Source of the DNA: Flavobacteriales bacterium
GTDB taxonomy: Bacteria > Bacteroidota > Bacteroidia > Flavobacteriales_D > Cryomorphaceae
Assembly: GCA_020200995.1 (NCBI GenBank)
Contig: JAIVHQ010000238.1
Coordinates: 1 to 17,558, forward strand
Direction of reading: 5' to 3'
DNA: 17,558 nucleotides
The translations under genes were made by a program, and so were the position numbers. Numbering within the stretch: the first letter of the stretch is position 1; every line of letters begins with the position of its first letter. Below, one piece after another: positions 1 to 6,582 of this stretch. The notes beneath the pieces were generated by a model. The model did no database searches and was not told where the DNA came from. It worked only from the letters and a program-made list of their open reading frames with translations.

Positions 1-380
1 CTCCCAAAGCTGAAGCCGCTCCTGTAGAAGAAGTGAAAGAAGAAGCTCCAAAAGCTGAAGAGAAAGCTGAAGCTGCTCCCGCTGAAGAGAAGAAGGAAGA
101 AGCTCCTAAAGCTGAAGAGAAAGCTGAAGCCGCTCCTGCAGAAGAGAAGAAAGAAGAAGCTCCGAAAGCTGAAGCCGCTCCTGCAGAAGAGAAGAAGGAA
201 GAAGCTCCCAAAGCTGAAGAGAAAGCGGAAGCCGCTCCTGCAGAAGAGAAGAAAGAAGAAGCTCCTAAAGCTGAAGCCGCTCCTGTAGAAGAGAAGAAAG
301 AAGATGCTCCTAAAGCTGAAGAGAAAGCTGAGGCTGCTCCTGCAGAAGAGAAGAAAGAAGAGGCTCCCAAAGCTGAACAA
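1..380 (+). repeat. Coding tandem repeat, alternating 57-bp and 45-bp units
   Basis: The DNA encoding the tail repeats in units of 57 bp and 45 bp, the short unit lacking one 12-bp KAEE block. Copies differ mainly at third positions (for example cct/ccc/ccg for Pro, gct/gcc for Ala), and there are a few substitutions (Val for Ala at two units, Asp for Glu at one). This pattern suggests expansion and contraction by slippage or recombination followed by drift, so copy number may vary between strains and may also be mis-assembled. Confidence 0.85.
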
Positions 381-470
381 TCTAAAAAAGAAGCTCCCGA
401 GGCTGAGGCCAAAGAAGAAAAAGCTCCCGAAGCCAAGTCTGAAGAGCCTAAAGAAGAGGAGAAAAAATAA
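1..470 (+). CDS. rpsP: 30S ribosomal protein S16, repetitive C-terminal tail (5' end outside window)
   Basis: Only the C-terminal part of this gene is present; the frame (codons at 3, 6, 9 and so on) is open from the window edge to the TAA at 468-470, so the GTG at 33 is not a real start. The visible ~155 residues are almost only Ala, Glu, Lys and Pro. They form alternating tandem units of 19 residues (KAEEKAEAAPAEEKKEEAP) and 15 residues (the same without one KAEE), in the order 15-19-19-15-19-15-19, then a diverged lysine/glutamate end. No folded domain is visible. The S16 call is inference from two known points: rimM directly follows rpsP in many bacteria, and Bacteroidota S16 proteins carry Ala/Glu/Lys-rich C-terminal extensions that other phyla lack. 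If correct, the tail would project from the small ribosomal subunit. Any other protein with a charged low-complexity tail remains possible, since the S16 core is outside the window. Confidence 0.65.
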   Translation, partial: PKAEAAPVEEVKEEAPKAEEKAEAAPAEEKKEEAPKAEEKAEAAPAEEKKEEAPKAEAAPAEEKKEEAPKAEEKAEAAPAEEKKEEAPKAEAAPVEEKKEDAPKAEEKAEAAPAEEKKEEAPKAEQSKKEAPEAEAKEEKAPEAKSEEPKEEEKK

Positions 471-509
471 ACGGTTCGCGCTTTTTTGCGTTGAATCTAA
501 CATTTAAAG

Positions 510-554
510 GCCCCTGACTCACATTCCTTATGGATGATTGGTCAGGGGCTTTTT
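510..554 (+). terminator. Intrinsic terminator between the S16-like gene and rimM
   Basis: A perfect 9-bp stem, GCCCCTGAC (510-518) with GTCAGGGGC (541-549), is followed by five T. The 22-nt interior can pair further (CATTCC with GGATG around a TTAT loop), which would make one long composite hairpin. It lies 39 nt after the upstream stop codon and ends only 20 nt before the rimM start. That leaves little room for a separate rimM promoter, so it may act as a partial terminator that lowers rimM expression relative to the ribosomal protein. Confidence 0.85.
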
Positions 555-574
555 AGGTTTTAAACACCACCCTG

Positions 575-1108
575 ATGACCCTTGACAAAGAAAGTTGCTA
601 CTACCTGGGCCACGTTTCGAAAGTGCGCGGCTTCAAAGGCGAAACCATTCTCTTCCTCGACGTGGACGACCCCGCGGCCTATAATGGACTGAAATCCGTC
701 CTGATCGATATGCGCGGTACCCTCCATCCTTTCTTTATAACCTCCATAAGCATTGATGAAAAAGGATTCGCGCGAACCAAGTTTGAAGGAATCGACAACC
801 GCGAAGCCGCCACGGAAATTTCCGGAAAGGAGCTCTTCCTGCCACTGGACAGGCTGCCTAAACTGCCCGACGACCAGTACTACCTCCACGAGCTCAAAGG
901 CATGACCGTGAAGGACGCCGAATTTGGTATTCTCGGGGAAGTAGAGAACGTATTGGATTTCAGTCAAAACCCACTTATTCAGGTCCTCACAGAAAAAAAT
1001 GAAATTCTGATCCCACTCAATGACGGATTTGTGAAGCAAGTGGATAAAGCCGCGAAAACCGTGCATGTGACCGTGCCCGAAGAGCTCCTTGGGATGAACA
1101 AGCTGTGA
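575..1108 (+). CDS. rimM: Ribosome maturation factor RimM
   Basis: RimM binds ribosomal protein S19 and helps maturation of the 30S head and processing of 16S rRNA. The 177-residue product has the usual RimM size and both domains. The N-terminal beta-barrel begins YYLGHVSKVRGFKGE (residues 9-23), which matches the family glycine/lysine pattern near the start. The C-terminal PRC-barrel starts around residue 100 with DQYYLHELKGMTV and carries QNPLIQV and EILIPLNDGFV. The ATG at 575 places the conserved G-x-V-x-K/R-x-x-G-x-K-G motif at the expected distance from the N-terminus. No clear Shine-Dalgarno is visible, which is normal for Bacteroidota. It follows the S16-like gene and precedes trmN6 by 4 nt, an ordinary translation/RNA-modification cluster. 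The call is secure. Confidence 0.95.
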   Translation: MTLDKESCYYLGHVSKVRGFKGETILFLDVDDPAAYNGLKSVLIDMRGTLHPFFITSISIDEKGFARTKFEGIDNREAATEISGKELFLPLDRLPKLPDDQYYLHELKGMTVKDAEFGILGEVENVLDFSQNPLIQVLTEKNEILIPLNDGFVKQVDKAAKTVHVTVPEELLGMNKL

Positions 1109-1112
1109 ACAG

Positions 1113-1826
1113 GTGAGCCGACCGTTTCACTTCAAGCAATTCTCAGTTTACCAGGATCGGGCACCAATGAAGGTGGGCACGGACGGAGCATTGCTCGGAG
1201 CATGGGCTCCCATCGACAAAGTCAAAAACATTCTCGATGTAGGCACAGGCACCGGACTCATCGCCCTGATGCTCGCACAGCGCTGTCCGAATGCTCTGAT
1301 CACAGCCATTGAGCCCAACAAGGATGCCGCCCTCGACGCCGCAGACAACTTTGAGCGCAGCTCGTTTGCTGATCGCATCACACTGATCGAATCCACCCTA
1401 CAGGATTTTCAAACAGATGAGCGCTTCGACCTTATCGTGAGCAATCCGCCATTTTTTAAAAACTCCCTACCCGCGCCTGAACCAGGCCGCCACATGGCGC
1501 GCCACAATGACACCTTGAGTCATACTGAGTTGCTAAACGCCACCAATTTGCTCGCTCCAAGCGGATTACTGGCAGGCATATATCCCGCCGAGCTTTGGTC
1601 GGTCGTGAAGAAAGATGCCTTGAACCGTGGATTGATTATCGCAGCCGAGCAGCCCGTGAAGCCCCTTCCGGAAAAACCTCCGCACCGTGTACTTTTTGCA
1701 ATCACTCGCGAAGCAGTGCCAACTGCTGTAGACATCAGCGCAGATTTTGCCATAGAAACGGAAGAGCGGCACAGGTACACCGAAGAGTTCACCCGACTGC
1801 TAAAGCCTTTTTACCTCAAATTGTAA
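1113..1826 (+). CDS. trmN6: tRNA1(Val) (adenine(37)-N6)-methyltransferase
   Basis: A SAM-dependent methyltransferase of the TrmN6/YfiC family, expected to place N6-methyl on adenine 37 of tRNA1(Val) in the cytoplasm. The N-terminus has the family signature FHFKQFSVYQDRAPMKVGTDG (residues 5-25). SAM-binding motif I is LDVGTGTG (41-48), and the N6-adenine methyltransferase catalytic motif is NPPFF (111-115). The 237-residue length is normal. The start is a GTG at 1113, chosen because it gives the short leader usual for the family; the next in-frame Met (residue 19) would cut into the conserved region. It begins 4 nt after the rimM stop, so the two are probably co-transcribed and perhaps translationally coupled. 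Confidence 0.92.
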   Translation: MSRPFHFKQFSVYQDRAPMKVGTDGALLGAWAPIDKVKNILDVGTGTGLIALMLAQRCPNALITAIEPNKDAALDAADNFERSSFADRITLIESTLQDFQTDERFDLIVSNPPFFKNSLPAPEPGRHMARHNDTLSHTELLNATNLLAPSGLLAGIYPAELWSVVKKDALNRGLIIAAEQPVKPLPEKPPHRVLFAITREAVPTAVDISADFAIETEERHRYTEEFTRLLKPFYLKL

Positions 1827-1934
1827 GGAGCAACCCGCGTGACTTGAAACGTAATGGAGCCATTTCCCACTGATGTAAACACATGGTTATGTGCAAAACT
1901 CAATCAGATACCATTCTATCACAAATTATTCTTT

Positions 1935-1942
1935 TATCTTGC
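1935..1942 (+). promoter_or_regulatory. Candidate -7 element TATCTTGC
   Basis: TATCTTGC is one base-shift from the Bacteroidota -7 consensus TAnnTTTG and lies 22 nt upstream of the lipoprotein ATG at 1965. No TTG/TTTG at the expected -33 spacing is visible. The same variant precedes rsmE. Confidence 0.35.
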
Positions 1943-1964
1943 GGTTTATTTCGTCTCTGACCAT

Positions 1965-2753
1965 ATGGGAATATTTAAGAACATTCTACTTCTGATTGTA
2001 ATGCCGGTACAGGCATTCTTATTAACGTCCTGCAATGACGACGACTTTCCGGAACCTCCGGCGACGACGAATATTGAAGGACGTGTCTTCACGCAGAATG
2101 AATTCGGACAGCCACTGTACGACGAAAGATCAGGCGTAAGCGTATACTTGGAAACAGGTTTTCGCAATTTCAATGTAATGGGTAACAACACAGGCGTATA
2201 CCGCCTTTCAAATGCTCCCACAGGCACTTACATCATGAGGTATTCCAAAAACAATTTTGGAACTGTCGAGAAAAATGGTCTGCGCGTGATTACAACCAAT
2301 CCGCGATTTGAAATCATCGATGGATTTCAGCAGATACCTTCCGTTACTTTGACAAAGCTGCCAACGACCTCTTTTAACAGCGTTCAGGCTGTACTTAATG
2401 GAAATCCTGAGCAGGGCACTCCCTTAACGCTTTCTATATCGGCTACCATGGTACCGCCACCACCACCAACAGGGCAAGCCAAAGGATACCGCATTTTTGT
2501 GGGAATCGGCAACAGCGTGACACGTCAGAATTACATTTTCCAAAAACACGTTACCTCGACAGTCGAAGACCTCGAAGATGTGCTGGAAGAGGAGTTGTTT
2601 GGCAGCATCCCCAACACTCCCGGATCAGTACTTTCGGTGGTGCTTTACGGCGATGCCAACTTTGATGAGTCATATGAAAACCAGACGGGACAGATTATTT
2701 TCCCAAACTTATCTGTTGAGCCAAGCGCTGTGGTTTCCGTAATTATCCCCTGA
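1965..2753 (+). CDS. Lipoprotein with an N-terminal carboxypeptidase-regulatory-like domain, probably surface exposed
   Basis: I do not recognise a named family. The frame is open further upstream (from an ATG at 1854). The ATG at 1965 is preferred because it gives a classic lipoprotein signal peptide: a lysine in the n-region, the hydrophobic stretch ILLLIVMPVQAFLL, and the lipobox LLTSC with Cys23. The residues after the cysteine are NDDDF, an acidic run resembling the lipoprotein export signal described for Bacteroidota, so cell-surface display is likely. Residues about 35-105 (IEGRVFTQNEFG, then SGVSVYLETG and GVYRLSNAPTGTYIMRYS) look like a beta-sandwich regulatory-like domain. The remainder, after a proline run PPPPP, is beta-rich and unassigned. 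It lies 138 nt after trmN6 with a possible promoter of its own, so it is probably not part of the rimM operon. The product is 262 residues from this start. Confidence 0.72.
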   Translation: MGIFKNILLLIVMPVQAFLLTSCNDDDFPEPPATTNIEGRVFTQNEFGQPLYDERSGVSVYLETGFRNFNVMGNNTGVYRLSNAPTGTYIMRYSKNNFGTVEKNGLRVITTNPRFEIIDGFQQIPSVTLTKLPTTSFNSVQAVLNGNPEQGTPLTLSISATMVPPPPPTGQAKGYRIFVGIGNSVTRQNYIFQKHVTSTVEDLEDVLEEELFGSIPNTPGSVLSVVLYGDANFDESYENQTGQIIFPNLSVEPSAVVSVIIP

Positions 2754-2790
2754 TTCAATTAACTGACCTTTTATTTTCTTAATTGCGAGG

Positions 2791-2810
2791 TCTGTTCCCT
2801 GAGGAGCAGA
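2791..2810. other. Hairpin in the convergent intergenic region
   Basis: TCTGTTCC (2791-2798) pairs with GGAGCAGA (2803-2810) around a CTGA tetraloop, with one G-T pair. It lies between the convergent lipoprotein gene (ends 2753) and the saccharopine dehydrogenase gene (ends 2892). There is no T-run after it on either strand, so it is not a typical intrinsic terminator. The rest of 2754-2891 shows only a weak CACG..ATCA / TGATCGTG pairing near 2834-2862. Confidence 0.35.
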
Positions 2811-2891
2811 GTTGGTTTACGTCATAAGGCTGATCACGAAATCATTTAAAAAATTGATCGTGGCGCTTCCCGAATAAGAAGATTGAGGAAT

Positions 2892-4259
2892 TCAGACAGC
2901 CTGAGCAGCGTCTTCACCGGTGTATTCTTTTTCGGTGAATGAGATTCCATAAGTCTCGAGCTCCTCGAGGATTGGTGAATACAACTCGGGAATGACAGGC
3001 ATGTGAACACCGGGGGTCTTAAATTCACCCGTCAGCACAAGTTTGGCCGCCATTGCCACCGGAAGCCCTACCGTCTTGGCCATGGCCGTTTTGGGGCGGG
3101 GCTCACCAATCACCACCATGCTGGAGTGAAATTCGCGTTCGGAAGATTCGCCGGCCTCCAGCGTGTGCAGCTTGTGCCACATCACGATCATGTCCTTGTC
3201 TTCGGGCTCCAGCGACCATTTCTTCTCCAGAATTCGTTGGAGGATTTGGGCAGGCGTGGCGTTCTTGCCCAGCCCCACCGGCTCATCGTCGAAAATTCCA
3301 AGCCAATTCAGCTTCTCAATCACCTCGCTATCCTGGTCGAGCTTCATGTAGTGCATCAGTTTGAGTTCGACGCTATCGGAAGCATTAAAGGCCAAAAAGC
3401 TGTTGGTAAACTGTCGATGGGTGATATCGGCAGAATCGGCCATGATGTAAGAGTCGTCGGTCATTCCCATCTGCACAAAGATGTCCCAGGCACGGCAATA
3501 CCCTACGCGGCGCAATGTGCCTCGGTAAATGGTGGGGACATTCTCCAAGTCATAGAGCTCACGGTAATTCAAGGAATCGCGATTTGCGTAGCCCTCGAAG
3601 CGACCGTATTCGGGAATTTCGATAATCTCGGTGCGGCGAAAAAGCTTTTGATAAGGAATGTACTTGAACTTCCCGTTGTGCCTGAACTTCACAGCACCCC
3701 CCTGCCCTGCAAGTACTACGTTGCGGGGATTCCAGGTGAATTTATAATTCCACGGGTTGTTGTCGCTCTCGGGGGCCACCAGGCCGCCGGTAAAGCTCTC
3801 GAAGCGGGTCACCTCCCCGCCGCGGTCCCTCACCTCGTCGAGCATTCGCATGGCCGACATGTGATCAATGCCGGGATCTACGCCCAGTTCGTTGAGGAAG
3901 ATCAATCCCGCGGCTTTGACCTCGCTCTCCATTTCCCGCATTTCCTTGGAAATATAGCTGGGCGTGATGAGGTGTTTTTTAAGCCTGAGGCAGTCTTTTG
4001 CCACTTCGACATGCAAAAAGGCGGGCAGCATGCTGATTACCAGATCACATTCGGTGATCAGTTTTTCGCGGGAGGGGCCGTCGGTGGCGTCGAATTCAGT
4101 TATACTATCGGAAACTGCGTCTCCGAGCAGCTTTCGAGCGGCATCAGGAGCGGCATCGGCCACTGTTATTTTCCAACCGTAGGCCGAAGCGTGTTCAAAT
4201 AAGTAGTCAATGAGGTAGATGGATGAGCGACCTGCTCCGATAATGAGTATGTTTTGCAT
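2892..4259 (-). CDS. Saccharopine dehydrogenase family oxidoreductase (LYS9-like)
   Basis: Probably interconverts saccharopine with a lysine-pathway semialdehyde plus glutamate, using a nicotinamide cofactor, in the cytoplasm. The 455-residue product starts with a Rossmann fold: NILIIGAGRSS (residues 3-13) is the dinucleotide-binding loop and VADAA (33-37) ends the second strand. The catalytic-domain signatures are NELGVDPGIDHMSAM (123-137), GYANRDSLNY and YRGTLRRVGYC with a following DIFVQMGMTDD. These match the saccharopine dehydrogenase C-terminal domain. The frame is open 76 codons further upstream, but that part lacks conserved character and overlaps the promoter of the divergent gene. 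The ATG at 4259 places the GxGxxS loop at the N-terminus, as in the family. No lysine-ketoglutarate reductase gene is next to it. Whether it serves lysine breakdown or another imino-acid conversion cannot be told here. Confidence 0.85.
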   Translation of the reverse strand: MQNILIIGAGRSSIYLIDYLFEHASAYGWKITVADAAPDAARKLLGDAVSDSITEFDATDGPSREKLITECDLVISMLPAFLHVEVAKDCLRLKKHLITPSYISKEMREMESEVKAAGLIFLNELGVDPGIDHMSAMRMLDEVRDRGGEVTRFESFTGGLVAPESDNNPWNYKFTWNPRNVVLAGQGGAVKFRHNGKFKYIPYQKLFRRTEIIEIPEYGRFEGYANRDSLNYRELYDLENVPTIYRGTLRRVGYCRAWDIFVQMGMTDDSYIMADSADITHRQFTNSFLAFNASDSVELKLMHYMKLDQDSEVIEKLNWLGIFDDEPVGLGKNATPAQILQRILEKKWSLEPEDKDMIVMWHKLHTLEAGESSEREFHSSMVVIGEPRPKTAMAKTVGLPVAMAAKLVLTGEFKTPGVHMPVIPELYSPILEELETYGISFTEKEYTGEDAAQAV

Positions 4260-4350
4260 GAATATTTTTTTCGATGGTATGATTTCAATGAACGAAGGTA
4301 AAATTCCTACATTCGAAGGGCCTGTTCGCAACCTTATTTCTTTTCCACAG

Positions 4351-4358
4351 TATGTTTG
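4351..4358 (+). promoter_or_regulatory. Candidate -7 promoter element TATGTTTG
   Basis: This is a perfect match to TAnnTTTG, 79 nt upstream of the ATG at 4438, so it predicts a 5' leader of about 70 nt for the secreted-protein/CsgG cluster. No convincing -33 TTTG is seen. On the other strand TACCTTCG (4300-4293) is a near match that could serve the divergent saccharopine dehydrogenase gene. Confidence 0.45.
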
Positions 4359-4437
4359 TAAAACTATGAAGCGAGGTTTGGCACAGGGCTTGTTTAGACG
4401 TCTCGCGACAACAATATTTTTTTTAAAACTTCCAACC

Positions 4438-5115
4438 ATGAAAAAAGGCTTATTACTATCGACAATCTTCGCCGCCCTTGTTTGCATCGGCGCTTACGCT
4501 CAAAAGACTTCGATTCTCGAGGTTTTTTCGGAAAACGGAGAAAAATTCACCCTCATTATGAACGGTCAGGTTCAAAACGATGTGCCTGCCACCAATGTGC
4601 AAGCCACAGGCCTCAAAGGCGACTTCCACAAAGTGACCGTAAATTTTGAAGATGCCTCTCTGGGAGGAGTGACACAAAATTTTGCACTTCAACCAGGCAT
4701 GCACCAGCGCGCAAATGTGGTACTGAAGCGAAACGGTAAATATGCGGTGCGCCCCTTCGGCGAACCACAACCAATCGACCTGGCGAAAATAGAGGCACCT
4801 GCACCGCCCCCTCCTCCACCTGCAGCTACCGACAGGACTGATCGACAGGAGCCCGGCGCCGCGGTGATCACCCCTGCAGGAACCACAACAACCACCACGA
4901 CAACCACCACACGCGGCGGTAAAGGTGAATCGGTGCGAATGGATGTGGGCGTCGGCGAACAACGCGTGACCATTAATATGGACATCGACGACCCCCTGAC
5001 TACCACCTCTTCGGAAACCACCACAACAGTGAAAACCACCGAAACCCGCAGTACAGGTATGCCAACTTCTCCTCCGACACCGGCTGCAGCGACCCCGAAA
5101 ATTATTGGAAAGTAA
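4438..5115 (+). CDS. Secreted protein with a DUF4476-associated-like N-terminal domain and a Pro/Thr-rich low-complexity tail
   Basis: The frame is open from 4219, but the ATG at 4438 gives a clean Sec signal peptide (MKKGLLLSTIFAALVC, cleavage likely after GAYA at residue 21), so it is the likely start; 225 residues. The domain at about residues 24-108 (ILEVFSENGEKFTLIMNGQ, VPATNVQATGL, FHKVTVNFED) resembles, from memory, the N-terminal region of Bacteroidota secreted proteins that often carry DUF4476 at their C-terminus; DUF4476 itself is absent. After it come a proline run (residues 123-128), ten consecutive threonines (149-158), a short predicted beta segment (SVRMDVGVGEQRVTINMDID) and a second Thr-rich stretch. 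The low-complexity half suggests a flexible linker outside the cytoplasm. It is followed 39 nt later by the possible first start of the CsgG-domain lipoprotein, so the two are probably co-transcribed. Function unknown. Confidence 0.75.
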   Translation: MKKGLLLSTIFAALVCIGAYAQKTSILEVFSENGEKFTLIMNGQVQNDVPATNVQATGLKGDFHKVTVNFEDASLGGVTQNFALQPGMHQRANVVLKRNGKYAVRPFGEPQPIDLAKIEAPAPPPPPPAATDRTDRQEPGAAVITPAGTTTTTTTTTTRGGKGESVRMDVGVGEQRVTINMDIDDPLTTTSSETTTTVKTTETRSTGMPTSPPTPAAATPKIIGK

Positions 5116-5125
5116 ATGATGTTTT

Positions 5126-5133
5126 TACCTTCA
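5126..5133 (+). promoter_or_regulatory. Weak candidate -7 element TACCTTCA
   Basis: TACCTTCA matches TAnnTTTG at six of eight positions. It would place a transcription start just before the ATG at 5155 and about 80 nt before the ATG at 5221. It may be fortuitous. Confidence 0.2.
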
Positions 5134-5220
5134 GCGATTCAATAGAAGAACTTGATGAATTTTTGGAGAGCAAATAATTCGGCACGCGGCCACATCGCAA
5201 CAACAAGGTTCACTGCATCA

Positions 5221-6582
5221 ATGCGGTGGATACCTGTTTTACTCATCATTTTAACTGTCCTTTCAGGCTGCACGGGAGCGCGCGGATTGGTAAAGCGAGG
5301 CGCCCAGATGGAGGAGGCCGGCCTTTACACCGAAGCCGCCAATTTCTACTTTAATGCGCTCCTGCGAGACCGCAACAATGTGGATGCGAGAATCGGACTC
5401 ACCAATACTTCAAGCCGTGTTTTCAACGACAAGATGGATGTCTTCTCGCGCCATCGGGCGATGGAAGAGCACCGACAAGCGGTAGCCGCCTATACCGATG
5501 CCATGGAGTACAGGGACAAAGTAAAACGTGTCGGCATCGATCTGGACGCTGCATCGCACTACGCCGAGGACTATGAATACTCCAAAAGCGAGCATCTCCG
5601 TGCACTCTATGCGGAAGCGAATGACATGATGGCCGAGCGCCGATTCGATGAAGCCAAGGTGAGGTTTAAGGAAGTCATGCGGCTTGACCCGAACTACAAA
5701 GACGTCGGTGAGCTCAAAGGTATTGCCATCAATGAACCGCTCTATATCAGCGCTACCGAACACTTCGATGCAGGCCGCTACCGAAAAGCCTATTACGATC
5801 TGGACAAGATATATTCAAATGATCCCGACTACAGGGATGTAGCTGTGTTGCGCTCTGAAGCACTTGATTTGGGCAGGTATCCTGTGGCGCTCACTCCTTT
5901 CGAAAATGCATCGGGAGTGAAAGGTGTGGAAAAGCGTGTGTACGCCTATTTTCTGACCTCCCTTGGCCAGCTCGACGATCCTTTTTTGAAAATTGTGGAA
6001 CGCGACAACATGGAGATGATCCTGGACGAGCAGCGATTGAGCCTGAGCGGAATTGTAGATGAAAGCACGGCCTCTCGTGTGGGCAACCTGCTCGGGGCAA
6101 AAGCCCTGCTCACTGCCACCGTGCTCAATTACAAGGAAGTCCCCGGACGCGTAAGGGTGAGTGAAAAAGACGGCTTCGAATCCTATACCGTGAAGCTATA
6201 CAACGCCACTACTGAGCGAAACTATTACGAAACACGCTACAAACCGGTTAAGTACAACGAGTACTACAACAAAAACGAAGTGCGGGTATCGGTGCAGTAC
6301 AAAGCGATATCGCTTGAATCGGGTGAACTGCTGTTTTCGAGAATTGTGGACCGTACTGAAGAAGACCAGATGTACTACGCGGCATACAACGGCGAGGTCA
6401 ACAACCTTTTGCCGGCCGGTCCCCAGGGGGTACTGACTTCCAACCGCGACCGCACCCGCCTGCAAAACCTTGTAAGGGCACCCCGCACCATTCAATCCGT
6501 TGACGATCTGACAAACGCTGCTTTTCAAGGCGCTGCCGATGAATTACAGGCTGATATTTCCACATTTCTGAACCAACAGTAA
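5221..6582 (+). CDS. TPR-containing lipoprotein with a C-terminal CsgG-type domain
   Basis: A lipoprotein of 453 residues from the ATG at 5221. This start gives a compact signal peptide, MRWIPVLLIILTV, with lipobox LSGC and lipidated Cys17. An ATG at 5155 in the same frame would add 22 residues and cannot be excluded. Helical repeats of TPR type are visible at about 24-60 (GAQMEEAGLYTEAANFYFNAL), 130-158 (AEANDMMAERRFDEAKVRF) and 174-205 (YISATEHFDAGRYRKAYYDLD). From about residue 220 comes a CsgG-like domain: VALTPFEN, FLKIVERDNMEMILDEQ, LSGIVDESTASRVGNLLGAKALL. CsgG-domain proteins form outer-membrane secretion channels or periplasmic ring parts. The residues after the cysteine (TGARG) lack an acidic export signal, so a periplasm-facing outer-membrane location is more likely. 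Its TAA overlaps the next ATG by one base (TAATG), so expression with the LPP20-type gene is coupled. Confidence 0.82.
   Translation: MRWIPVLLIILTVLSGCTGARGLVKRGAQMEEAGLYTEAANFYFNALLRDRNNVDARIGLTNTSSRVFNDKMDVFSRHRAMEEHRQAVAAYTDAMEYRDKVKRVGIDLDAASHYAEDYEYSKSEHLRALYAEANDMMAERRFDEAKVRFKEVMRLDPNYKDVGELKGIAINEPLYISATEHFDAGRYRKAYYDLDKIYSNDPDYRDVAVLRSEALDLGRYPVALTPFENASGVKGVEKRVYAYFLTSLGQLDDPFLKIVERDNMEMILDEQRLSLSGIVDESTASRVGNLLGAKALLTATVLNYKEVPGRVRVSEKDGFESYTVKLYNATTERNYYETRYKPVKYNEYYNKNEVRVSVQYKAISLESGELLFSRIVDRTEEDQMYYAAYNGEVNNLLPAGPQGVLTSNRDRTRLQNLVRAPRTIQSVDDLTNAAFQGAADELQADISTFLNQQ

Noticed and set aside
1..380. Regular repeats that could suggest a CRISPR array
   Set aside because: The units are in-frame coding repeats without unique spacers, ending in a stop codon ahead of a terminator.
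2834..2862. Possible bidirectional terminator in the convergent region after the lipoprotein gene
   Set aside because: The pairing is interrupted and no T-run follows on either strand.
3003..4202. 399-codon open frame on the plus strand opposite the saccharopine dehydrogenase gene
   Set aside because: It is the shadow of a GC-rich conserved gene. The product has no recognisable domain or signal, while the minus strand carries clear family motifs throughout.
4219..4437. N-terminal extension of the secreted Pro/Thr protein
   Set aside because: It lies in the divergent promoter region, contains a perfect -7 motif, and would bury the signal peptide 73 residues inside the protein.
4260..4487. 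N-terminal extension of the saccharopine dehydrogenase-family protein
   Set aside because: The extra 76 residues would precede the dinucleotide-binding loop that normally starts these proteins, and they overlap the divergent gene's leader.
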